Positions 1 to 6,036 of a stretch of 6,085 nucleotides of DNA are shown in pieces. The translations under genes were made by a program, and so were the position numbers. Positions within the stretch are counted from its first letter, which is position 1. Each line of letters opens with the position of its first letter. Source of the stretch: Bacteroidota bacterium (GTDB taxonomy: Bacteria > Bacteroidota > Ignavibacteria > UBA10030); the NCBI GenBank assembly GCA_003519375.1, contig DOWV01000234.1, positions 1-6,085 of the forward strand, read 5' to 3'. Under the pieces are notes generated by a model. The model did no database searches and was not told the origin of the DNA. It saw only the letters and a program-made list of their open reading frames with translations.

Positions 1-123
1 CCTGCTTCCCATCGGAATGTTCTCAGGGGGTTCAGTACGTGACTCGCCTCACAAATTGAGGCTTTCTTCGAAAAGTTGCGGATGGTATATTGTCGCCTCC
101 GGAGATCCGTTCAATGCAACTTC

Positions 124-130
124 AGAGGAG
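124..130 (+). promoter_or_regulatory. Ribosome binding site that fixes the start of the M3 peptidase
   Basis: AGAGGAG lies 8 bases before the ATG at 139. That ATG is followed at once by a good signal peptide. The frame is open further upstream to an ATG at 76, but no Shine-Dalgarno precedes that one and the extra 21 residues would bury the signal peptide. A TATATT box at 86-91 could be a -10 element, but I see no convincing -35 partner. Confidence 0.8.
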
Positions 131-138
131 CAAACATC

Positions 139-2235
139 ATGAGAACGTTCCTTCTTGCCTTCATCTGCACGCTCAGCCTGTCGTACTCTCCTGCCCAGCA
201 ATCCGAGACCGGGACCAACCCGTTTTTCACTGAGTACACGACTCCCTTTAAGACTCCTCCCTTTCAACTCATCAAGTTCGAGCATTACATGCCTGCATTC
301 ATGAAGGGCATGGAGGTGCAGAAGAAGGAAATCGACGCCATCGTCAACGATCCGGAAGCTCCAACATTCCAGAATACGATTGAGGCTGTGGAGCGCTCAG
401 GCGCTCTGCTCGACAAGGTGAATGCTGTCTTCGGCAGTCTTCGCGGCGCGAACACAACGGACGAACTGCAAAAGATCGCCAACGAAGTCACGCCCCTGCT
501 TTCCAAGCACCGCGATGATATCAACCTCAACGAGAGACTCTTCCAGCGCGTCAAAAGAGTGTATGAACAGCGGAAGACGGCGCGTCTTCATGCCGAGCAG
601 CTGCGACTCCTGGAAAATTCGTACAGGGATTTCGTCCGCGGCGGCGCCAACCTCAGCGGCGCAAGGAAAGAACGGTTCCGCAAGATCAACGAGGAAATGT
701 CGATGCTTCGGTTGAAGTTTGACGAGAATCTCCTTAAGGAAACGAACAACTTCAAATTGGTTGTCGACCGGAAAGAGGATCTCGCAGGACTTCCCCAGTC
801 TGCCGTTGATGGAGCCGCAGAGGCCGCGAAGAGGGCTAAGATGGGAGGAACGTGGATCTTCACGGTTCAGAAACCGAGCATGCTTCCTTTCCTCCAATAT
901 GCTGAGAACCGGGCGCTCCGTGAAAAGCTGTTCAAGGGCTATATCATGCGGGGTGATCAGGGTAATCAGTACGACAACAAAGAGATTATCGCAAAGATCG
1001 CCGCCCTCCGCGTGGAACGTGCGCGTATCCTGGGCTACAAAACCCACGCCGATTTTGTTCTCGAGTTGAACATGGCGAAGAATCCCAAGGCGGTCTATGA
1101 CTTCCTGAACAAGGTCTGGAAGCCCGCACTGAAGATCGCGAAGCTGGAACGGGACGAGATGCAGGCAATGGTCAGGAGCGAAGGGAAAGACTTCAAGCTG
1201 GAAGCGTGGGATTGGTGGTACTACGCTGAGAAGATCCGAAAAGCGAAGTACGACCTGGACGAGAACGAGCTCAGGCCGTATTTCCTCCTCGATCGTGTGC
1301 GGCAGGGAGCCTTCGATGTAGCGGGCAAACTGTATGGAATTGATTTCGTTGAGCGAAAGGACATCCCGACCTATTCGGACGAGGTGACGGTTTTCGAAGT
1401 CAAACGCAAGGACGGTTCCCACGTCGGTATTCTCTACACGGATTACTTCCCAAGGGCGGGGAAGCGCGCCGGCGCATGGTGCAGCTCCTATCGGCGCCAG
1501 GAGCGAGTCGGTGATACCTTTGTCACACCTTTGATGTATAATGTCGGGAATTTCTCACGCCCGGCCGGAGACCGGCCGGCGCTCCTGAGTCTTGAAGAAG
1601 CGGGAACGCTGTTCCACGAGTTCGGGCACGCGCTCCATGGCCTGCTCTCGAATATCACGTATCGTGGACTTTCCGTGCCGCGAGATTTCGTCGAGCTGCC
1701 GTCACAGATCATGGAAGAGTGGGCGTTTGAGCCCGAGGTCCTGAAATCGTACGCCCGCCACTACAAGACGGGGGAGGTGATTCCACCCTCGCTCATCGAC
1801 AAGATCCAGAAAAGCGGAAAATTCAACCAGGGATTTGCCACCGTGGAGTACCTTGCCGCCTCGTTCCTCGACATGGACTGGCACACGTTGAACGACCTGA
1901 AGGTTGTGGACGCAAACGCGTTTGAAAAGAAATCGCTCGACAAGCTCGGACTCATTCCCGAAATCGTCTCCCGCTACCGGAGTCCGTTTTTCGCCCATGT
2001 CTTCAGCGGCGGCTATTCTTCAGGGTACTACAGCTACATCTGGGCCGAAGTCCTGGTGCAGGATGCCTTTGAAGCGTTCAAGGAGAAGGGATTATTCGAC
2101 CAGGCAACGGCAACGTCGTTCCGTAAGAACATCCTGGAACGAGGCGGTTCAGAAGACGCGATGAAGATGTACGAGCGGTTCCGCGGGAAGAGACCGACGA
2201 TAGAGCCGCTGCTGAAAAAACGTGGACTGATGTAA
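139..2235 (+). CDS. dcp: Exported M3-family zinc oligopeptidase (Dcp-like)
   Basis: A zinc metallopeptidase of family M3 (peptidyl-dipeptidase Dcp / thimet oligopeptidase group), which cuts short peptides. The start at 139 gives 698 residues, close to the roughly 680 of Dcp. Residues 1-19 look like a Sec signal peptide (MRTF, hydrophobic core, cleavage about SPA|QQ), so it probably acts in the periplasm or outside the cell. The active site is HEFGH at residues 493-497 (bases 1615-1629). The third zinc ligand is Glu519 in DFVELPSQ, 26 residues after the first His. The C-terminal substrate-binding signature HVFSGGYSSGYYSYIW begins at His620 and includes Tyr626, Tyr630 and Tyr633, equivalent to the conserved tyrosines of the family; the H-x5-Y spacing matches Dcp better than thimet oligopeptidase. 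All key residues are present, so it should be active. The gene symbol is by family resemblance; orthology and exact specificity are not shown. A DUF116 gene follows after 14 bases, probably in the same transcript. Confidence 0.93.
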   Translation: MRTFLLAFICTLSLSYSPAQQSETGTNPFFTEYTTPFKTPPFQLIKFEHYMPAFMKGMEVQKKEIDAIVNDPEAPTFQNTIEAVERSGALLDKVNAVFGSLRGANTTDELQKIANEVTPLLSKHRDDINLNERLFQRVKRVYEQRKTARLHAEQLRLLENSYRDFVRGGANLSGARKERFRKINEEMSMLRLKFDENLLKETNNFKLVVDRKEDLAGLPQSAVDGAAEAAKRAKMGGTWIFTVQKPSMLPFLQYAENRALREKLFKGYIMRGDQGNQYDNKEIIAKIAALRVERARILGYKTHADFVLELNMAKNPKAVYDFLNKVWKPALKIAKLERDEMQAMVRSEGKDFKLEAWDWWYYAEKIRKAKYDLDENELRPYFLLDRVRQGAFDVAGKLYGIDFVERKDIPTYSDEVTVFEVKRKDGSHVGILYTDYFPRAGKRAGAWCSSYRRQERVGDTFVTPLMYNVGNFSRPAGDRPALLSLEEAGTLFHEFGHALHGLLSNITYRGLSVPRDFVELPSQIMEEWAFEPEVLKSYARHYKTGEVIPPSLIDKIQKSGKFNQGFATVEYLAASFLDMDWHTLNDLKVVDANAFEKKSLDKLGLIPEIVSRYRSPFFAHVFSGGYSSGYYSYIWAEVLVQDAFEAFKEKGLFDQATATSFRKNILERGGSEDAMKMYERFRGKRPTIEPLLKKRGLM

Positions 2236-2249
2236 GAACGAGGATTATC

Positions 2250-3455
2250 TTGGGCGCCATGCGGATGAACAAGGAAGCCGCATCAAAGACGGATCTTCTC
2301 AAAGAGCCGATCACTTATGATCTTGGACTGCGGGGGCAGCCGTCGCTGACGTACTATCCCGATGTCGCAAAGTTCACGGATCTCGTACTCGCGCGGGCGG
2401 CGCCGAGCCTGATCCCGATTGCGGCGGAATATCGGAATTTTCTTTCCACGTACGGGCTCGAGGAGCTTCGGTCAGTCGAGGAATACACGTTCGAACTCCT
2501 TAATTTCGGAACGCTCTGGCGAACGTACGGCGCCAGGGCGCTTGCAGTGAAGTTCGCGCCGTTGCGAACTCTGGCTACACTTTCCGAGTGGCGAAAAAAA
2601 CACCAGCGCATCAAGCCCGCCATCGACGTCTTGAGAGGCGTGCTGATGACCGTGTTTCTCATGCCTCCTCCGAAACAGCTGCCTGAGGGATTCCTGCCGA
2701 GCCTTCCACAGGTCGAACGGCTCATCGCCTGGCTCGAGGCCACGGGCGACCTGAGGGAAGATGCGGTACGCTTCATTCGCTGGCAGGCTTTTTGGCTTGT
2801 CCTGGCGCCGGAACAGGCACAAAACATTGTCAAAGCAGCTATCGGTTTTTCAAAGTGGTTCGAAGAGGTCAGCCGTTCTGCGCTGGGAACCTACACGCCC
2901 AATGTCGACAGCTTCTCGGCCCTCCACTCCGATAGATACTATTGGCGGGAAGACCGTATCTCCTGTCTCCGGAGCAGATTGGAATATCATGTCAACATGG
3001 TAGGCGCCGAAATCTTGAACCGGGCTTTCCGCGGAGTGTTTCACCAGACGAAGGGGCGCGCCGTACTCGTACCAGGATGCATGCGCGCCCGCCCCGAAGG
3101 TGAATGTGAGGCGGAGCGAACCGTTGACGGACCGCGCTGCACAGGCTGCACACCGGCGTGCCATACGAACCAGCTTCGGGCGCTTGGCGGGAAGCATGGA
3201 TTCGAGGTCTTTATACTCCCGCACGCTTCGGACTTATCACATTGGTCGGCAAAACCGGGTGATGAACCGCGGGGAGTGGTCGGAGTTGCCTGTCTTTCGA
3301 CGCTCGTAGGCGGAGGGTGGGAATTGAAACGCTATGCAGTTCCGGCCCAGTGCGTTCTTCTGGATTATTGCGGCTGCAAGAAACATTGGCACGAGCAAGG
3401 TATAGAAACCAAGCTCGACATCAGAGAGCTGAAACGCATTTTAGAGATCGGATAG
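2250..3455 (+). CDS. DUF116 domain-containing protein of unknown function
   Basis: A 401-residue protein with no signal peptide or clear membrane segment, so probably cytosolic. The C-terminal part (about 240-390) fits the DUF116 family: VPGCMR, then a cysteine cluster, then GVVGVACLSTL and VPAQCVLLDYCGC. Counted from base 2250 the cysteines are 239, 277, 286, 297, 300, 304, 348, 368, 374 and 376; CTGCTPAC at 297-304 is the densest group. Such spacing suggests a bound metal or iron-sulfur cluster, but that is inference. The N-terminal 230 residues are helical-looking, with several Trp, and I do not recognise them. Start choice: TTG at 2250 has GAGGA 5 bases upstream; ATG codons in frame at 2259 and 2265 are the alternatives, with poorer spacing. 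It follows the M3 peptidase by 14 bases and probably shares its transcript. DUF116 has no settled function that I know of. The family call rests on recalled motifs, not on a search. Confidence 0.75.
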   Translation: MGAMRMNKEAASKTDLLKEPITYDLGLRGQPSLTYYPDVAKFTDLVLARAAPSLIPIAAEYRNFLSTYGLEELRSVEEYTFELLNFGTLWRTYGARALAVKFAPLRTLATLSEWRKKHQRIKPAIDVLRGVLMTVFLMPPPKQLPEGFLPSLPQVERLIAWLEATGDLREDAVRFIRWQAFWLVLAPEQAQNIVKAAIGFSKWFEEVSRSALGTYTPNVDSFSALHSDRYYWREDRISCLRSRLEYHVNMVGAEILNRAFRGVFHQTKGRAVLVPGCMRARPEGECEAERTVDGPRCTGCTPACHTNQLRALGGKHGFEVFILPHASDLSHWSAKPGDEPRGVVGVACLSTLVGGGWELKRYAVPAQCVLLDYCGCKKHWHEQGIETKLDIRELKRILEIG

Positions 3456-3471
3456 TGCTGTTACCATCGTG

Positions 3472-3813
3472 TCAGAAGTGGGCGTTCAGGAACGGAAGGA
3501 TGCGGAACAAGCCAGGATTGTTGTCCGCGCAGTTGAGCAATCCTATCTGAATACCGAATAGCTCTTCCGCGTGATCGTAAAGACCGATTGCGATTCCCCG
3601 TTGCGTCCCTGTCACGCCAATTGAACCGCAGTCCGTTGTGGACGGCTGAATTACCGAACGAGATCCCGACAGTGCCGGCACCGAGATTGAAGCTCTTGCC
3701 TCCTTCATCCGAATTGTCTTGCGCGATGGCGGCGACGCTGCTACGAGAGTAAGGAGCAGGACTATGCTGCATTGCCGAATGTATGAATGAGTCTGAGTCA
3801 ACAAGGATTTCAC
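3472..3813 (-). pseudogene. Relic of a secreted glycine-rich repeat surface protein, frameshifted and internally deleted
   Basis: The pieces of one protein lie in two overlapping minus-strand frames. Frame B starts with GTG at 3813 and gives a signal peptide (MKSLLTQ, hydrophobic SIVLLLTLVAA). From about 3735 the sensible sequence moves to the other frame: AIAQDNSDEGGKSFNLG, then GTVGISFGNSAVHNGLRFNWRDRD. Near 3601-3610 it returns to frame B with QRGIAIGLYDHAEELFGIQ, then IGLLNCADNNP and the end LPFLNAHF, with stop TGA at 3472-3474. The beginning and end resemble a family of exported proteins (similar to those called LA_2272-type surface repeat proteins) whose intact members have many glycine-rich repeats between the GLRFNxRDRD and GxxIGLxN motifs. 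Those repeats are absent here. The start follows the phosphatase stop by three bases, so the two formed an operon. Family identity is from memory. The alternatives are a chance double-open frame or assembly indels; two frameshifts plus a lost middle favour real decay. Confidence 0.7.
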
Positions 3814-3816
3814 CGC

Positions 3817-3823
3817 TCACCTC
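3817..3823 (-). promoter_or_regulatory. Shine-Dalgarno overlapping the phosphatase stop codon
   Basis: On the minus strand the sequence reads GAGGTGA GCG GTG. The TGA is the phosphatase stop codon, GAGGTGA is a strong ribosome binding site, and the GTG at 3811-3813 starts the relic gene. This arrangement is typical of translational coupling and supports the GTG as the original start of the downstream gene. Confidence 0.65.
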
Positions 3824-4854
3824 GATGATCGTAATCGTTTCAAGAGTACTACTGTCATGTCGTCGTTGCGTGATGCGTCGTGAATGTACGCATTGACATC
3901 CGCCAGAATCTCCTCAATGCGTCCAAGAGAGGTGGATGTCCGGCTTTCGGAGACAACGGTCTGGAGCCGCCCTTCCCCGAATTCCTGCATCGAGGCATTC
4001 ATCGCCTCAGAAATTCCGTCCGTATAGATCAAAATCTTGTCTCCCACCGCGATCGGAATATCTTCCTCTTCATAGCGGGCATCTTCCTTGACCCCGAGTG
4101 CGATTCCGCGCAGCTTGAGATGGCCCGGTTTCTCATTCGCTTGGAAAAGAATCGGCATCCCTTGCCCGGCGTTTGCATACCGTAGGGTGCCGCGCTCCGC
4201 ATCGAGGATGCCGTAGAACAGGGAGACGAAGGTGCGCGCATCGGTGCTCCGGAACAGGAGTCTGTTCGCCCGCTCCAGGCAATCCTTGGGATCCGCATCG
4301 AAAAGAGCGAGGCTGCGGATCGTCGCCTGCAAATTTGCCATCACGAGCGATGCCGCCAGCCCTTTTCCGCTTACATCTCCGACGCCGATAGCTACACGGC
4401 GTTCGTCGAGCCGGATGAAGTCGAAATAGTCGCCGCCGACGTTCAACGCAGGGATGTTTCTGCCTGCAAGATCATAACCCGGAATACCGGGTCCCGTTTT
4501 GGGAAGAAGGTTGATCTGGATGTTTCGGGCCATCCGCGCTTCTTCCTGGGACCGGATTCTTGCTTCTTCGGCCTTCTTCCGCTCCGTGATATCACGGTAA
4601 ATGGCATAGATTCCAAGTTGTTTGCCGTCGTGCTCCACGGGGGCGCCAAGGGTTGAGACGTCGATCAGGGATCCGTCTTTTCGTCGCCGCCGGGAGTCCA
4701 GCTCGACACGCTCGCCGTGAATCACCGAGCGGGAAAGCCGCCCCGACTCCTCTTGGTAGGAGGCTGACGCGAGCAGATCGTTGATGTGTTTTCCGACCGC
4801 CTCCGCATGGGTATAGCCGAACATTCGTGTGAATTCCTCCTTCACATCGACCAC
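3817..4854 (-). CDS. PAS domain + PP2C/SpoIIE-type (RsbU-like) serine phosphatase, N-terminus apparently truncated
   Basis: A 345-residue regulatory phosphatase. Residues 1-90 are a PAS domain (EEFTRMFGYTHAEAVGK, ending in IYAIYRDITERKKAEE), though it lacks the usual first strand and helix. Residues 91-118 form the charged coiled-coil linker ending in NIQINLLP, and about 125-340 is the SpoIIE/RsbU phosphatase domain. The metal-binding acidic residues are present: Asp142 and Asp145 in GGDYFD, Asp160 in GVGDVSGKG, Asp279 in YTDG and Asp331/Asp332 in RNDDMTVV. Such enzymes dephosphorylate an anti-sigma antagonist in partner-switching pathways; no partner or HATPase kinase gene is in the window. 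The GTG at 4854 has no good Shine-Dalgarno, and the frame closes at a TGA (4870-4872) only five codons above it. An ATG at 4822-4824 preceded by AAGGAGGA is an alternative start (335 residues). The catalytic domain looks intact; PAS sensing is doubtful. A relic gene follows immediately downstream. Confidence 0.88.
   Translation of the reverse strand: MVDVKEEFTRMFGYTHAEAVGKHINDLLASASYQEESGRLSRSVIHGERVELDSRRRRKDGSLIDVSTLGAPVEHDGKQLGIYAIYRDITERKKAEEARIRSQEEARMARNIQINLLPKTGPGIPGYDLAGRNIPALNVGGDYFDFIRLDERRVAIGVGDVSGKGLAASLVMANLQATIRSLALFDADPKDCLERANRLLFRSTDARTFVSLFYGILDAERGTLRYANAGQGMPILFQANEKPGHLKLRGIALGVKEDARYEEEDIPIAVGDKILIYTDGISEAMNASMQEFGEGRLQTVVSESRTSTSLGRIEEILADVNAYIHDASRNDDMTVVLLKRLRSSR
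4835..4842 (-). promoter_or_regulatory. Strong Shine-Dalgarno-like site inside the PAS coding region
   Basis: The minus strand reads AAGGAGGA, 10 bases before an in-frame ATG at 4822-4824 (Met11 of the longer reading). It may be the working start of the truncated phosphatase. It also simply encodes Lys-Glu-Glu in a PAS motif, so the match could be coincidence. Confidence 0.4.
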
Positions 4855-5119
4855 GACGTCATTTCGGCTTCATCTATATATAGATTCGCAGGAACGGATT
4901 AGGCTTTTGTGAGGTTACACCGAAGACAGCACGGCGCTGTTGGTCAAGGATTTCGCAGAATTCCATCCCGATTTGAGAAACCATGCACGTGAAGTTGGTT
5001 GTTAGGAATTGCTCTAAAGTGCCCGACTTGATGAAGCTTACAGCAGTCAGCTGTCTCATTCCCTTGACATAGGGTTGCTGTTGACGCGTAAAACCATTGA
5101 TTTTATTGCGTGATTTGGA

Positions 5120-5136
5120 TTCTGAAAATTTCAGAA
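5120..5136. promoter_or_regulatory. Candidate operator: perfect 8-base-arm palindrome
   Basis: TTCTGAAA-A-TTTCAGAA is a 17-base palindrome with one central base. It shares the core TTCTGA-N5-TCAGAA with a second site at 5152-5168. It could bind a dimeric regulator; the regulator is not known. Confidence 0.4.
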
Positions 5137-5151
5137 TGAGTTTCAAGAAAA

Positions 5152-5168
5152 TTCTGATTGGTTCAGAA
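5152..5168. promoter_or_regulatory. Candidate operator: second TTCTGA-N5-TCAGAA site
   Basis: TTCTGA-TTGGT-TCAGAA has the same six-base arms and the same five-base spacer as the site at 5120-5136. The centres are 32 bases apart, about three helical turns, so bound dimers would sit on the same face of the DNA. Confidence 0.4.
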
Positions 5169-5308
5169 GGCTTTTGAGGCACTGAATCAAATACTACATA
5201 TATAACAACAAAATGGCGAGTTTTGCGGGGTGCGGGACCTTGGTATCGTTTTTGAAGACTATCTGCTCAAGTGTGACACTAAATTTCTCTCTATTTTGAC
5301 CTTGTTTT

Positions 5309-5333
5309 GCACATATCTTGTGCGTGTTATAAG
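5309..5333 (+). promoter_or_regulatory. Candidate promoter (extended -10) with an overlapping dyad
   Basis: TGTTATAAG at 5325-5333 fits an extended -10 element (TG-n-TATAAT type) and is the best promoter candidate for the small exported protein, giving a leader of about 85 bases. TTGACC at 5296-5301 is too far away (26 bases) to be a good -35. The dyad GCACA-TATCT-TGTGC at 5309-5323 lies directly upstream of the -10 and could be an operator. Confidence 0.35.
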
Positions 5334-5423
5334 TACTCCCATTGTCGCAGCGCGATTTGAATGCGACCGAAGAAATTGTTAAATATCAATCACTAGCATC
5401 ATTCCTACTCGAGGAGCTGAATC

Positions 5424-5897
5424 ATGAGAACATTCACCAAGTGGATCTTCCTAATTGTCATCGCGAGCTTGGTTGTCGCGCTCCCATTGCAGGCGCAGGG
5501 AAAGAGCGGCAAAGACAAGGTTGATCTTATGCACAACGGGCACGTGATCAGCGTTGCGCCTGAGGCAGTTCCTGCTCATCTTGCGCATGGCGACAGTTAT
5601 TACAATCCCGCACCGATAAAATATACAGTTCAACTGACTTTCGTGATCTGGGGATTTGACGAGCTTGGGAACCTTGTGATCCTGGAAACCAGACCGTACT
5701 CTCAATTGGTTGACGCCGACGGCGAATACACGTTCACCGGCGTCTTCACAGGGTTCGAGACGGTGCTTCTGGATCCGCCGAGCGGGACAGCCACGGTCAC
5801 TAGAAATGGTGACGATCTAATTGTGTCGGGGGTGCAGTCTAATGTTTCCGTGAATGCGTCGACTGTCGTTTTTCCAGTTGGCGGGGGTTTGGAGTGA
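5424..5897 (+). CDS. Small exported protein with an HxxH...HxxH motif, function unknown
   Basis: A 157-residue protein. Residues 1-24 are a clear signal peptide (MRTFTKW, hydrophobic IFLIVIASLVVALPL, cleavage about LQA|QG), so it is exported. GAGGAG at 5411-5416 lies 7 bases before the ATG. The mature N-terminus (about 32-57) reads KVDLMHNGHVISVAPEAV then PAHLAHGD. I recognise this as a short motif found near the ends of many secreted bacterial proteins (KVxLCHxGxxIxVxxxAVxAHLxHGD). The usual cysteine before the first His is Met36 here. His37, His40, His52 and His55 are spaced as two HxxH pairs, which could bind a metal; that is inference. Residues 65-155 alternate polar and hydrophobic residues with Gly/Asp turns, as in a beta-sandwich. 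No lipobox, C-terminal sorting signal or catalytic motif is evident. It appears to be a single-gene transcript ended by the terminator downstream. Confidence 0.82.
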   Translation: MRTFTKWIFLIVIASLVVALPLQAQGKSGKDKVDLMHNGHVISVAPEAVPAHLAHGDSYYNPAPIKYTVQLTFVIWGFDELGNLVILETRPYSQLVDADGEYTFTGVFTGFETVLLDPPSGTATVTRNGDDLIVSGVQSNVSVNASTVVFPVGGGLE

Positions 5898-5952
5898 ATG
5901 TAGGCAATTGAGGTAAAGGATTGATCTTCACAACGAAGCAGAAGGTATTGAC

Positions 5953-5990
5953 AGACCCTCATCGATTCAATTCGGTGAGGGTTTTGTTTT
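5953..5990 (+). terminator. Intrinsic terminator of the small exported protein gene
   Basis: ACCCTCATCG (5955-5964) pairs with CGGTGAGGGT (5973-5982) over ten pairs, one of them a G-U wobble. The loop is ATTCAATT and a T-rich tail (TTTTGTTTTG) follows. It starts about 55 bases after the stop codon at 5897. Confidence 0.85.
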
Positions 5991-6001
5991 GTTGTTGATG
6001 T

Positions 6002-6036
6002 TTGACTCCAAGAATCGCTATCTTGATGGGAGTCAA
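6002..6036. repeat. Second hairpin beyond the terminator
   Basis: TTGACTC (6002-6008) pairs with GAGTCAA (6030-6036). Inside it CAAGA (6009-6013) pairs with TCTTG (6021-6025), leaving a four-base bulge and the loop ATCGCTA. No T-tract follows, so it is not an obvious terminator. The rest of the window end (6037-6085) shows no gene start. Confidence 0.45.

Larger units (their letters stand above)
4855..5423. other. AT-rich intergenic stretch with several dyads and no convincing gene
   Basis: About 570 bases lie between the divergent phosphatase and the small exported protein. Part of it is strongly AT-rich: bases 5101-5160 have 17 G or C of 60 (28%), whereas 1561-1620 in the peptidase has about 68%. 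A minus-strand frame at 4874-5182 (102 codons, GTG start) has no Shine-Dalgarno and no motif I recognise, so I do not call it a gene. The stretch holds TCTATATATAGA (4873-4884), ACAGC-N5-GCTGT (5040-5054), the two TTCTGA-N5-TCAGAA sites (5120-5168), AGTGTGACACT (5270-5280) and GCACA-N5-TGTGC (5309-5323). Promoters for both flanking genes must lie here or, for the phosphatase, may have been lost. Confidence 0.6.

Noticed and set aside
76..138. Upstream extension of the peptidase start to ATG 76
   Set aside because: No Shine-Dalgarno, and it would place 21 residues before a good signal peptide; the ATG at 139 has AGAGGAG at proper spacing.
397..1422. Long antisense open frame (341 codons) inside the peptidase gene
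   Set aside because: It lies wholly within a gene with full family motifs, has no recognisable domain or ribosome site, and such mirror frames are common in GC-rich coding DNA.
2354..2833. Antisense frames of 159 and 116 codons within the DUF116 gene
   Set aside because: Shadows of the sense codons with no motif and no start signal.
3880..4185. Plus-strand frame opposite the phosphatase domain
   Set aside because: The opposite strand encodes conserved phosphatase motifs throughout, so this is a shadow.
4873..4884. TCTATATATAGA as a promoter for the phosphatase
   Set aside because: It resembles a -10 box, but there is no -35 partner at suitable spacing; AT-rich palindromes of this size arise often by chance.
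4874..5182. Minus-strand open frame of 102 codons in the AT-rich stretch
   Set aside because: GTG start without a ribosome site, no motif recognised, and it covers the palindromes; kept only as a possibility to test by homology search.
5342..5524. Plus-strand frame overlapping the start of the small exported protein
   Set aside because: TTG start, no ribosome site, and it overlaps the well-supported signal peptide in another frame.
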